Assembly: GCA_022432975.1 (NCBI GenBank)
Contig: CM039509.1
Span: forward strand, 3,163,043-3,227,042
Direction of reading: 5' to 3'
Source of the DNA: Begonia masoniana
Taxonomy: Eukaryota > Streptophyta > Magnoliopsida > Cucurbitales > Begoniaceae
Length of the DNA: 64,000 nt
The position numbers and the translations under genes were made by a program. Under the pieces are notes generated by a model. That model worked only from the letters and a program-made list of their open reading frames with translations, was not told where the DNA came from and ran no database searches. This document shows, piece after piece, positions 43,933 through 54,776 of the stretch. The first letter of the stretch is position 1, and each line of letters opens with the position of its first letter.

Positions 43933-44056
43933 GGGGGGGAAGGCAAAAACCCACTGCAGGGGGTGGGAAGATCGTGAGTACACGTGGTGGGCCTGTGTGG
44001 CCGCCACGTGGCAGTGATGCGCGGCTGCTGCCTCGCCCCGCTGCCTGCGCCTTTTT

Positions 44057-44351
44057 TGTAACGGCCCACTCCCCCCCCCCCCACACCCCCCGGCCCAGGC
44101 CCGCAGCCCAGTAACCAACCGGCGAGGCAGCGGGGCGAGGCAGCAGCCGCGCATCACTGCCACGTGGCGGCCACACAGGCCCACCACGTGTACTCACGAT
44201 CTTCCCACTGCAGGGGGTGGGAAGATCGTGAGTACACGTGGTGGGCCTGTGTGGCCGCCACGTGGCAGTGATGCGCGGCTGCTGCCTCGCCGGTTGGTTA
44301 CTGGGCTGCGGGCCTGGGCCGGGGGGTGTGGGGGGGGAGTGGGCCGTTACA
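44057..44351. repeat. Near-perfect hairpin of about 140-bp arms
   Basis: The left arm from TGTAACGGCCCACTCC to GATCTTCCCA pairs with the right arm TGGGAAGATC to GTGGGCCGTTACA around a loop of about ten bases (CTGCAGGGGG region). The left arm has one 13-base extra segment (CGGGGCGAGGCAG, a local duplication) and a longer C run. Confidence 0.92.
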
Positions 44352-46843
44352 TACACGATCACAGACAAGATCTTTAGCTTTACTTAATCAATTCACTGAC
44401 GATCTTGTTTCTTTTGCAGGTCTTAGCTTCGAAGGATGGTTCCATTTGGGATATTGTCCCAATGGATCAGGAGCAGCCCGTGCATGTATTAACTTGGGAC
44501 GCACATGAGAGTTGTGAGCTTCATCAGACGGGAATTTGTCTTCCCGGCATCCCAAACGTGTAGCCTTTTAATATTATGCACTTTATTTCCTTTTCTTTAT
44601 TTTGATTTCATGAACACCTTTAATGTCTTTTTATCTTTTTATTCAGGCAAACATTCAGCCCTTTTTGTGAGGTAAGGATTATTTATAAGCCTTACTCAAT
44701 GCATGCATTTAGATTGTTGGTTAGGTTAGATGGTCATGGATTGTTATGGGTTGAAGACCAAGGAAGCAAGCTATTGTCAAGCCTACGGAGGGGAAGGCCC
44801 AATCCAACTAAGGAAGAATGAAGTAGGAATCAAGGGAGGCACTTGATTGGACAAAGGAGGAAGACAAGGATCAAGCCTTAGGACCATTGATATATCTCAT
44901 CCAAAGGCTCCAAATCTTCATCAACAAGCACACATCTTAGACCATTGGATCAACGTCATCAACGGCTTCAATCTTCTCCAACAAACACAACATAAACCCT
45001 AGCATCCATCACCCTAGGTCTATTTAAAGGCATGGATTAGTAGCATTGAGAACCTTTTTTGCCAAATTAATAAAAGAAGTAGACATTTTCTTCTCCTTTG
45101 TGAGAAAGTGCTCTTTGAGAGTTTGCCTCGGATTTCTGGATCCGTGAACGAGGTAGAGGACCTCCTTGTTAGCGAGCTCTTGGTGCTTGAGCTAACTCGT
45201 AAACTTCTCTTTTACAAACTTCCATTCGGGAGTTTGAGCGAGGAGAAGTCGAACCATTGCCTACGTACGGTAGATTTCTACGAAAATCTAGAACTTGTGA
45301 ACCTCACGTAAGATAGTTCACAAGTCCGTTCAAAGGACTACATTATTCTTCTCTTCCATCTCTTCTTCACGTCACACAAAGCACATTTCAATTTCCTTCA
45401 TTATTGTCATTTTCATTCTCGATCGATTCACTCTTCACACACTTCACTCTATTTTTGGGTTTTGTGGGTTTAACACGTGCTTCCTTTCTAGGTCGCCTCG
45501 TGTCATCAGGCGAGGGCATGATGGTAATTAGGATTTTTTTATAGTGGATAACACATTTAAGGAAAGGTCCAGTGAGAGTAGCCGCCGCTATCCCCATTTT
45601 TCCTCTTTCGGTTTTCAGCTCGAGCAGTAGAACTCTCTAGGCGATTCTCTCGCCCGATTCTCCTTCAGTCTAGGTAAGTCTTGTTTTCTTGCATTTTAGT
45701 GATTAGTTTACTGAGAGAATACAATGTGAAGATTTCGAGGTTTCTGTGATGGAGGGTGGGTTCAAGTTCTTGGTGATAATCGGGAATGCACGGGTAGTAG
45801 AGTTTCAAATCGATTTCCTCAAACATATTATTGATTTTTGGTAAGGTTTAGTAAGGATTGGATTAACGTACTGTCATGACCTTAGGTGAGCGAGTTTTGG
45901 AGCAGTTGTAACCGAGCATTTCCAGGAGAGCCAGGTAAGTAAAGTATGCATGTGCCTTCGGGCCTACATCACAAAACAGTAGGGTTGTGCATTTTGTGAA
46001 TGATTTTGTATGTCATGCATCATGTTTTTGAAAGACTACAAAAATGAATTTCCATGTAAGAATGGTAAGGTATGAACTGAATGTGACAGACAAACTATTA
46101 AGGGAATTAATCCGCCCCTTAATCGAGTTGAGGATGTATGACATTGGGAGAATTGATCCCACTCCCAAGGAAACCATGGGATCAGATCAGCTATTAAGGG
46201 AATTCATCCGCCCCTTAATCGAGTAGAGGATGTATGACATTAGGAGAATTGATCCCACTCCCAAGGGATCAGATCAGTTTATGAACGTATGTGTATGCAA
46301 CTGAGATGAGAAAGTAGAAATTGCATGTTTAGGAATTTATGTTTCAGCAATGCATTTCATTACTGCTTTACTTACTTAGCATTAGGCTAATAGATGAGTT
46401 TTGTGATGTAGGTGTTGAGGATACTACAGGTGAATTCTCTGAGTTCACTGAGGGATAGGCTGGTTGGAGGAGCACATTCATGTTTCGGCCTGGTAAACTG
46501 ATGAGGCGGGTTAACTGGTGTCAGTAATCTGAAAGTTTAGTTGACAGTGTTTCAATTTAAATTTGTTGAGTTTCATGACAGAAGTGATTCTGATGTTTTG
46601 AATACGTTTTTGAGTTCCTTTTTTTGATAATAGTGTCTGTTGGGATTTAATGTTGGCACTCACTGAATTTTTAGTAATGTAATGGTTTGAAATATTTTTG
46701 AATGGTTTCAGTGAAGTGAGTAAATTTTTTTCTGTAGGTTAAGTTGTTGTTCTGTTGTCTATCGGAAGATGTCTTCAGTAGAAGCTATCGGATGATATAG
46801 AACAAACTTTGTCGTTTAGTGATCGGTATATGTAACTTGTTTT

Positions 46844-47130
46844 ATCGGAAGGTGTAGGTTTAAGTCTATCGGATGATGTCTCAGTAAACTCATCGGTAGA
46901 TGCGTGCTGACGTCATCGGAAGGTGTAGGTTTAAGTCTGTCAGATGATGTCTCAGTAAACTCATCGGTAGATGCGTGCTAACGTCATCGGAAGGTGTAGG
47001 TTTAAGTCTATCGGATGATGTCTCAGTAAACTCATCGGTAGATGCGTGCTGACGTCATCGGAAGGTGTAGGTTTAAGTCTATCGGATGATGTCTCAGTAA
47101 ACTCATCGGCAGATGCGTGATGACGTCATC
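46844..47130. repeat. 71-bp minisatellite in LTR X4
   Basis: Four tandem units start CATCGGAAGGTGTAGGTTTA at about 46843, 46914, 46985 and 47056. Each has TCTATCGGATGATGTCTC, CTCATCGGTAGATGCGTG and the linker CTGACGT. More degraded units extend to about 47260. Confidence 0.95.
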
Positions 47131-47610
47131 AGAAGATGTAGAGAGTATTTTGTCGTTTAGTCACCGGTGGATGTAGAACAAAGTCGATCGGATGAAGGAA
47201 ATCATCTGGCTGACGTCATCGGAAGATGTAGAGTGCATTTTGTCGTTTTGCCACCGGATGATGTCTTCCATTTTCTGTTTCAGCCCCTTTTTGTTGACTT
47301 GGTTCAGCGGGCGATGCGTTTGACTTTTGAAACTTATGGAGTTTTTTGCGATTTAATCCTTTATTCCTTTTGCCGATTATTCCCCAAAATTCTAACTGAG
47401 TATTCAAGCATTGTACAATAGTTTTGTTTGACTCTATTTTTACTTAGATGATTTCCGCTGCAAGTTTTAAAAAAAATATAATACGGTTGAAATTTTTAGT
47501 CATGTACGGGTATGGTGTGACAAACCGGGTTCAGACAACTCGGGGCGTTACACAAAGCTAGCATTGGAAGAAGCCTATATTTTGGGACCAACTTTCTTGA
47601 AATATTACTT

Positions 47611-49728
47611 TGTGACCCGACCTGATCGGGGTCGAAGAGCCTCACTCTGGACATTTAAAACGTGGACTATTTTTTTTGAACTTTTAAAACTTTAACCGAG
47701 AAAAACCTTCTCTGGAATTGTAAACTGGCAGACATAGAAGGAATTGGAAAACAGAATCGAAAGACAGGGAATCAGAAGACATTAAAAATTTAGACTACAA
47801 TAATAGAAGACTGAAGAAAACAGGAAGAAACATAGAAAACCCTCTCTGGAATTGAAGACTGGAAGACATATTAAAAAGCATGATAAATCGGATGACATAT
47901 TTAAAACTGGAAGACAATTAAAATCGGACTACAGAAATAGATGAAAAACAGGAAGACAGAAGTGGATGATAGAAACAAAAGGCAGAATGGACGACAGAAA
48001 TAGAAGGCAGGGTTTTCAGTCGACAAAACACAGCACTTGAAGAGCTATGACCCACAACAAAATCGGTCGAAGTGACCTCGGTGACGAAATCATTCGAAGT
48101 GACCTCTGCCTTAAACATTAAAATGGAAAGACATCAAATGAAAGACACAAAACGGATGACAGGTTTGGACGACAGAAATGGTTGACAGGTTTGGACGACA
48201 AGTTTTGGACGACAGAATCAGATGATGTGGCCTCTGTCAGAACACTTAGCTGAAAATTTATAAAAGAAATGACAGGATTGGACGACTACTTTGGACAACA
48301 TTATCATTCACTGACTTTGGACGATTTGAAAACTTGAAAGAGATAAACACATACTCCGCCGATCGATCGGTTACTTCAGGCGATCGATCGGCTACCTCTC
48401 TGTTTGACAGTTTACATCTTTTGACACAAAAGCTTCAAACTTCAAACCCCGATTCAAAACATAAGTTTGGACACATCAGAAAACATGACAGAAGTTCAGG
48501 AATCTAACTGCATGGATAGCTCTAAAACCCAAGACAATCCATGCATAACCTAAAAGAAAAGACTCCAAGCAGTTCCAAAATATTTCAAAATATATATTCA
48601 ACTAGTTTTAAAACATCAACACCAACAGAGACTATACAAACATGACCTTCATTTTAAAAACTTCACCCTCAGGTCAGAAATGTGTCTGGCTGCCGCAACC
48701 ACCCCCGAAAGCTCGTGCCACCAACTACCTATTTGCCGGCCTGAGGCACAAAGTCCTTATCTGGAGGATCCATACCTACAACAGGGAGTTCAACTATAAG
48801 CCTAAAGCTCAGTAAGAACATACAATGCAGTGATGCATATGCTATGCATGAACTTTCGAAATATATGAACATTACATTACATTACGTTTCACTGGACAGG
48901 GAGGTATAAGTGGGGCTTATAGAGGAACTGGCGCAACAGGGGTGCACTTTCAGGCACATTACAGGGATACATTACAGGAATACATAACAGGATGCCAGTC
49001 CTCGTCCCACATTTAACCGTACATTATATTACAGGTTTTATCTTTCTTAACTTCAAACCTCGTGCATAAAACATTTACATGACTTTCAGGAAAACGTGTA
49101 TGCATGAACATTTATGGTGCTTAAACATAACATAAACAGGCGACATAATAACAAAGCAAGACATATAACATAGAACATTCAACTTAGAACATAATTTACG
49201 ACCTAGCTACTCGACCACAACTCAGACAAACAAAAACCTAGTATCTCCGTGCTGTAGGGCCTTAAGGGCCAAACCTATGCGTATGAACTTACCTGATGTC
49301 CGTAGAGTTGAAAGCTTCACACGTACGTCCTTGACGAGTTCACGAACCTTTACAGGAGAAAACAAGAGAAACGAAGTTTTGGAATGGTCGCAGTCGCCTG
49401 GAAGAGAGAAAACAGAGAAGTGTTTAACGTAGGAGTGAAGAGAAGAAAGGAAGAGAGGAAGAGAGAAGGCATGGCTTCTTCAATAAGTCTGCCAAGTGTC
49501 AATCCCTCATTAGCTCCCTCCCAACCACCTTAATTGCTTTCCCATAATGCCCTTCCATTGATTTCTAACTAAATCGTTATTTAGTTCGTCGATTCGGTCA
49601 CTCCGAAACTCTCTCTTTCTACTAAACACACCGACAAATTCCACTAAAACATTCATTGTATTAATATCAAATTAATCTCGTTTAATAATTCAAGGAATAT
49701 TTACATGGCTAAAATACCGAGTGTTACA
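47611..49728 (-). mobile_element. Solo LTR V2
   Basis: On the minus strand it starts TGTAACACTCGGTATTTTAG and ends GATCAGGTCGGGTCACA, 2118 bp. The flanks TACTT (47606-47610) and AACTT (49729-49733) match at four of five bases. Donor-like CAG|GTAAGTTCATACGC at 49292 and acceptor-like GTTGTAG|GTATGGATCC at 48776 (minus). Two CGATCGATCGG words are at about 48361 and 48381. Family V. No coding domains. Confidence 0.85.
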
Positions 49729-49842
49729 AACTTTCTTTTTGGATCTTACCTAGAATATGATGACTTTGGGTTGTGAAATTACTTTCTCACTTATCTAAAT
49801 CTCGAATTTGTCAAATTACCAAGTCCTCTCTCTCTCTCTCTC
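49729..49842. other. Short host remnant and CT run between V2 and V3
   Basis: About 114 bases of older sequence, the continuation of what lies at 47553-47610. It ends in a (CT)n run at about 49826-49842 against which LTR V3 begins. Confidence 0.5.
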
Positions 49843-50678
49843 TGTAACACCCGACATTTTTGGTTGTATAAATTATCCCTTGAGTTATGGAATGGGATTA
49901 AATTGCCATTAATGTTATAAATATTTTATTGAAATTGTGGGACGTTTTGTGGAGAAAGAGGATGTCGAGGAAACCGAACTGACGAACCAAATAACAAATC
50001 GATTAGAAACCAAATTGACGGAGTTCATGTTGAATTGAATAATGGCATAAAAACCAAACTAATGTGTAACTAAACAAAACCATTAGTTAGAGATGCATGG
50101 AAGGGCAGTTTGGGAAGGAATTAAGGTTGGTGGGAGGGAGCCAATGGTTGGATGCCAAATGTCCAAAACTTGCTGAGAAACCTACCTCTTATCTTCTCTT
50201 CTACGTAAACCTCCATATTCTTCCTCTCCTCTCTGTTTCTCTCTTCCAGGCGACCAACGGCGATTTTAACCTCAACCTTTTTCCTGTTTTCTCCATTTTT
50301 CTCCACCTAAGGTGATCTTCTAAGCCAGTTAGTAAGTATGGACAAGTTGAACTTAGTTTTCTTGAAGTTTTAGGGTTAATGTCCGATCGTGCATGATGTA
50401 GATCCGTGGATCGCTGAGGACTTACGATCAAAGCTGCAACTCACAGACAGCAGGTAAGTTCATACGTATAGGTTTGGCCCTTAAGGCCCTACAATACGGA
50501 GGTACTAGGTTTTATGTTGTCGGGATTGCTGTTTGGTAGTTAAACCGTAGGTTATGTTTTAAGTTAAGTGTATTTTGCTTTATGTTCTGCTTCAATATCC
50601 TGTCACCTGTTTATGTGATGTTAAGCACTGTATATGTTCATGCATACACGTTTTTCCTGAAACTCATGTAAATATTTT

Positions 50679-52998
50679 TGTAACGACCCGAGTTTTCTGA
50701 ACCCGGTTTGTTACACAATCTTGCACGAAACTCGGAAAAACTTTGAACCAAACTTAGAGGTCTACTGGAAAGTTAAAATTTGATGTTTTCTAAAACTTCA
50801 AACATTTAAGAACTTACAGCGGAAATCGTTTAAGAAAAAAAAAAGTTAAGCAAAGCTATTGTACGATGCTTGATTAATCAGTTGAAATGTTAAGGAATAA
50901 TCAGCAAAAGAATAAAAGTTTAAATTGCAAAATACTCCATAAGTCTTAAAAAGTCAAACGCGTCGCAAGCTGAACAAAGTCAACAAAAAGGGCTGAAGTA
51001 GAAAATAGAAGACATCATCCGGTGACAAAATGACAAAATATTCTCTACACCTTCCGGTGACGTCAGCCGGATGATCGACGTTATACTGCATCCACCGATG
51101 ACTAAACGACAAAACACTTCCTACATCTTCCGGTGGATTAACACACGACGTCCACCGGTCACTAAATGACAAAACACTTCCTACATCTTTCGGTGGATTA
51201 ACACACGACGTCCACCGGTCACTAAACGACAAAACACTTCCTACATCTTCCGGTGGATTAACACACGACGTCCACCGATCACTAAACGACAAAACACTTC
51301 TTACATCTTTCGGTGGATTATCACACGACATCCACCGGTGAGTAGAATACTCGACATCATCCGGTGTCGTCAGCCGGATGATTCGATCCGCCAACATCTA
51401 TCAGCGAACAAACACCCAACATCCACCGGTGAACTCCATTCACCGATGGTTGAATTTACAAAAAACTTACTCAAGACATTCAAAAACCTCTGACCCTAAG
51501 TAACTCCAGAAAACTCAACAAAAAGTAGACGATATTTTTACTATTCAAATTTCATACAAAAACATCTCTAGCTGCGAGAAGGACGAGCTTACTTCACTGA
51601 AACCATTTAGAACAATTCAAATCCTTACATTACTCAATTTCAGTAAAATCAACATTTATGCCTAACCAAATACTATTATCAGCAAGCTCAAGAAAATAAA
51701 CATATTCAAAATATTGAAAACCACTACTGTCATGAAAACTCAACACACTAAAATTGAAACGTTGTCAACTGAACCTTCACACCAACTGACATCAGTTAAA
51801 CCGCCCCATCAGCTGCCAGATTGTTACAAAGATGCACTCCAAAACCAATCTAGTCCTCAGCAGACTCAGTAAACACACCTGCTATCACTTCTTCACCTAC
51901 ATCACAAAACTCATCTATTATCCTAATGCTAAGTAAGTAAAGCAGTAATGAAATGAAACACTGAAATATAAATTCCTAAACATGCAATTTCTACTTTCTC
52001 AACTCAGTTGTTCATGCTTCGTTTTTGTTCAGATCCCCCTGTGAAGTTGGGAGTCGGACCAACCCTCCCAAAGTATAAATATCCACTGTCTCATTAAGGG
52101 GTGGATTAGTTCCCTTAACAGTAAATCTGATTCACATGTTCAGATCCCCCTGTGAAATTGGAAGTTTGATCAATTCTCCCAAAGTATAAATATCCACTGT
52201 CTCATTAAGGGGTGGATTAGTTCCCTTAACAGTAAATCATTCAAATATCCACTGTCTCATTAAGGGGTGGATTAGTTCCCTTAACAGTAAATCTGATTCA
52301 CATAACTGTTTCAATATGTTCAATCCTTACCATGCTGACATGCATTCAAATTCATTTTCGTATATTTTTAAAACATGATGCATGACATACCAACACATTC
52401 TAGCAAACAAACCCTAATATTTTGTGATGTAGGCCCGAAGGCACAAGCAAACTTTACTTACCTGGCTCTCCTGGTGATGCTCAGTTTCAACTACTCTGAA
52501 AGCTCGCTTACCTAAGTTTATGGCAATACATTAATCCAACTCTCACTAGACCTTACCAAAAATCAATAATAAGATTGAGGAAACCGATTTGAAACTCTGC
52601 TACCCGTGTAATCCCATTTATCTCTAAGAACCCGAACCTACGCTCAATCTCAGCACCTTCAAAATCCTCACATTGTACTCCCTCAGGTAACTAACCACTA
52701 TATCTTAAGAGAAATGAGGAAAACTTACCTAAGTTAAAGGAGAATCGGGCGAGGAAAATCGCCTAGAAAGCTCGGCTGCTTGACCTGAAAACCCGAAGAG
52801 GAAAAGTATGAAATTGGTGGCGGCTACAGTGCATTAAACCCAACCCTCTTTCCTTAAATACGTTATCCACTTTTTGAAAATTGTAAATTTACTCTAGTGC
52901 CCTTGTCTAGTCTTTTAATAACCCTACTTAAATTATTGATTAATCAGGTGTATACCATTAATAATAAAAGAGTTGGTTCTATAGAACCGGGTGCTACA
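50679..52998 (-). mobile_element. Solo LTR X3 inside V3
   Basis: On the minus strand it starts TGTAGCACCCGGTTCTATAG and ends AACTCGGGTCGTTACA, 2320 bp, flanked by perfect ATTTT (50674-50678, 52999-53003). Family X. Donor-like CCAG|GTAAGTAAAGT at 52461 and acceptor-like GATGTAG|GTGAAG at 51897 (minus). A segment with TTAAGGGGTGGATTAGTTCC is present three times between 52086 and 52290. Confidence 0.94.
51061..51430. repeat. 60-bp minisatellite in LTR X3
   Basis: Four to five units of exactly 60 bp, each with CTACATCTTCCGGTGGATTA, ACACACGACGTCCACCGGTC and ACTAAACGACAAAACACTT. Confidence 0.95.
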
Positions 52999-53844
52999 AT
53001 TTTATGCACGAGGTTTGAAGTTAAGAACGATAAAATGTGAATGTAATGTACGGTTAAGTGTGGGACGGGGGTTGACATCCTATTCTTGTCCTTCCATGGG
53101 ACTCCTGTAAAATCGTCCTCGCCAAGAACTCCATGTACCTTGTCCTTCCCTGGGACCTGGCAAAACTACTAACTCCTGTTATGTCCTGTCGTGACATGCT
53201 TGTAATGCGCCTGAAAGTGCACCTTTGAGCCAGTTCCTTTATAAGCCCCACTTATACCTCCCTGTCCAGTGAAACGTAATGTAATGTAATATCCATGTAT
53301 TTTGAAAGTTCATGCATAGTATATGCATTACTGCATTATATGTTCTTACTGCATTATATGTTCTTACTGAGCTCTAGGCTCATAGTTGAACTCCCTGTTG
53401 TAGGTACGGAACCCGTGGATGAGGATTTTGTGCCTCAGACCGACGAATAGGTGGTTGGTGGCACGAGTTTTTGGGGGTGGTTGCGGCAACCAGACATATT
53501 TCTGACCCGTGAGTGAAGTTCTTTTTAAATGAATGTCATGTCTGTATAGTCTATGTGAAAATTCTATTGGGATTTTGATAATGTATAGGTTTTGGTGTTT
53601 AAGTTTTTAAACCTCTGTATTTGACAGTTGTATATTTGTTCTGAAGTATTCTGGAACTGTTTGGAATATTATTCTTTTAGGTTGTGCATGAATTGCCTCA
53701 AGTTTTAGAGCTATCCATGCAGTTTAAATTCTTGAAATCTGTCATGTTGTCAAGCATAATTTAAAACTGTGTTTTGAATCGAGTTTTGGGGTTTTGATAC
53801 TTTTGTGTCAAAAGATGTAAGTTGTCAAACAGAGATGTAGCCGA

Positions 53845-54740
53845 TCGATCGCCTGGGCCGCCGATCGATCGGCGGAGCATATGTTATGTCTTTAAAGTCT
53901 TCAAGTTTTCCAAAAGAAAGCAGTCGTCCACGCCTTCTGTAAAATAGTCGTCCACGCCTCCTGTAAAATAGTTGTCATTTTCTTCTGTAAAACAGTCGTC
54001 CACACCTTCTGTAAAACAGTCATCCACACCTTCTGTAAAAGAGTTGTTCATTTTGTTCTGTGAACAGTCGTCCACGCCTTCTGTAAAAGAGTTGTTCATT
54101 TTGTTCTGTGAACAGTCGTCCACGCTGTTCTGTAAAACAGTTTTTCATTCTGCCTTTATATTCAGTCGTCCATTATGCTTTTCAGTTTCTGTCTTTCGAG
54201 TTTTCAAGTATTCGGCTAAGTGTTAGTCGTCCATTCTGCCTTTCAAATCCCGTTGTCCATTTCGCCTTTGGACTCAATCGTCCATACTGCCTTTAAAATT
54301 TTATTGTCCATACTGCCTTTAAAATTTTATCGTCCATACTGCCTTTAAGTTTTATCATCCATTCTGCCTTTAGTTTTCGATTGTCCACAGATTCTGTCTT
54401 TGATTTTAAACGTCCACGGCTTCTGTTTGTCCACAGATTCTACCCTTTATTTTAAACATCTACAGCTTTTGTTGTCTACTATTTCTGCTTTTCATTTCAA
54501 ACATCCACGGCTTCTGTCATCCACAGTAAGTCTTCCACTGCATGACTTCCAGTTTTATGTTTCCCATTTTACCAAGTCTCCCACTGCATGTTTGTCGTCT
54601 ATTCTCCCTCCTGTTTTCCAAAGTCCATTCTGCTCCTTATTTTAAACGTCCAAAGTATTCTATTTTCCCTATTTTCATTTCTCCCTGTCTTCCTGCTCTC
54701 GTCCAGAGTACTCATCTAAGTTTTTAATATTCATGTCTTC
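53845..54740. repeat. Diverged GTCGTCCACGCCTTCTGT array in LTR V3
   Basis: Two CGATCGATCG words near 53841-53872 are followed by many spaced copies of GTCGTCCACGCCTTCTGTAA and later GTCCATACTGCCTTTAAAAT units of about 22-30 bp, decaying towards 54740. Confidence 0.85.
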
Positions 54741-54776
54741 CTGTTTTTCTTCTGCCATGTATTTCTGTAATCTATT

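Larger units (their letters stand above)
43768..44351. mobile_element. Palindromic GC-rich element P inside U
   Basis: A 584-bp insert flanked by perfect TACAC duplications (43763-43767, 44352-44356). It starts TGTAACGGCCCACTCCCCCC and ends with its complement, GGAGTGGGCCGTTACA. It consists of two direct units each starting TGTAACGGCCCACTCC (43768 and 44057). The second is an almost perfect hairpin. The first has the same arms but keeps a tRNA-like segment between them and ends CTGCGCCTTTTTT. GC content is far above the AT-rich surroundings. No protein is supported; the 215-residue minus-strand frame here follows from GC bias. Confidence 0.85.
43742..45505. mobile_element. Insert U inside LTR X4, probably a solo LTR
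   Basis: Begins TGACATGCCTAGGAGGCC and ends GGTCGCCTCGTGTCA, so it has TGACA...TGTCA ends, and is flanked by TCAGG (43737-43741, 45506-45510). Apart from the palindromic insert P it is about 1.18 kb with no convincing coding sequence. Features include a possible TATA (CTATTTAAAGG at about 45022), AATAAAAGAAG downstream at 45069, and a long pyrimidine-rich 3' part. Orientation is uncertain. Confidence 0.75.
43638..47552 (+). mobile_element. Solo LTR X4 carrying insert U
   Basis: Starts TGTAGCACCCGGTTCCATTG and ends CTCGGGGCGTTACA, with perfect CAAAG flanks (43633-43637, 47553-47557). Without insert U it is about 2.15 kb. Family X: GGCGATTCTCTCGCCCGATT, CCAG|GTAAGTAAAGTATGC (donor-like, 45935), GATGTAG|GTGTTGAGG (acceptor-like, ends 46411), TTTCCGCTGCAAGTTTTA near 47453. 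A duplicated GAATTCATCCGCCCCTTAATC segment occurs at about 46103 and 46199. Confidence 0.92.

Noticed and set aside
43721..44368. 215-residue minus-strand open frame rich in Pro, Arg and Gly
   Set aside because: It spans the palindromic element P and reads each repeat arm in turn; high GC removes stop codons by chance.
46844..47130. CRISPR-like look of the regular 71-bp and 60-bp repeats in X4 and X3
   Set aside because: Units are contiguous tandem repeats without unique spacers, lie in LTRs of a plant genome, and have no cas genes.
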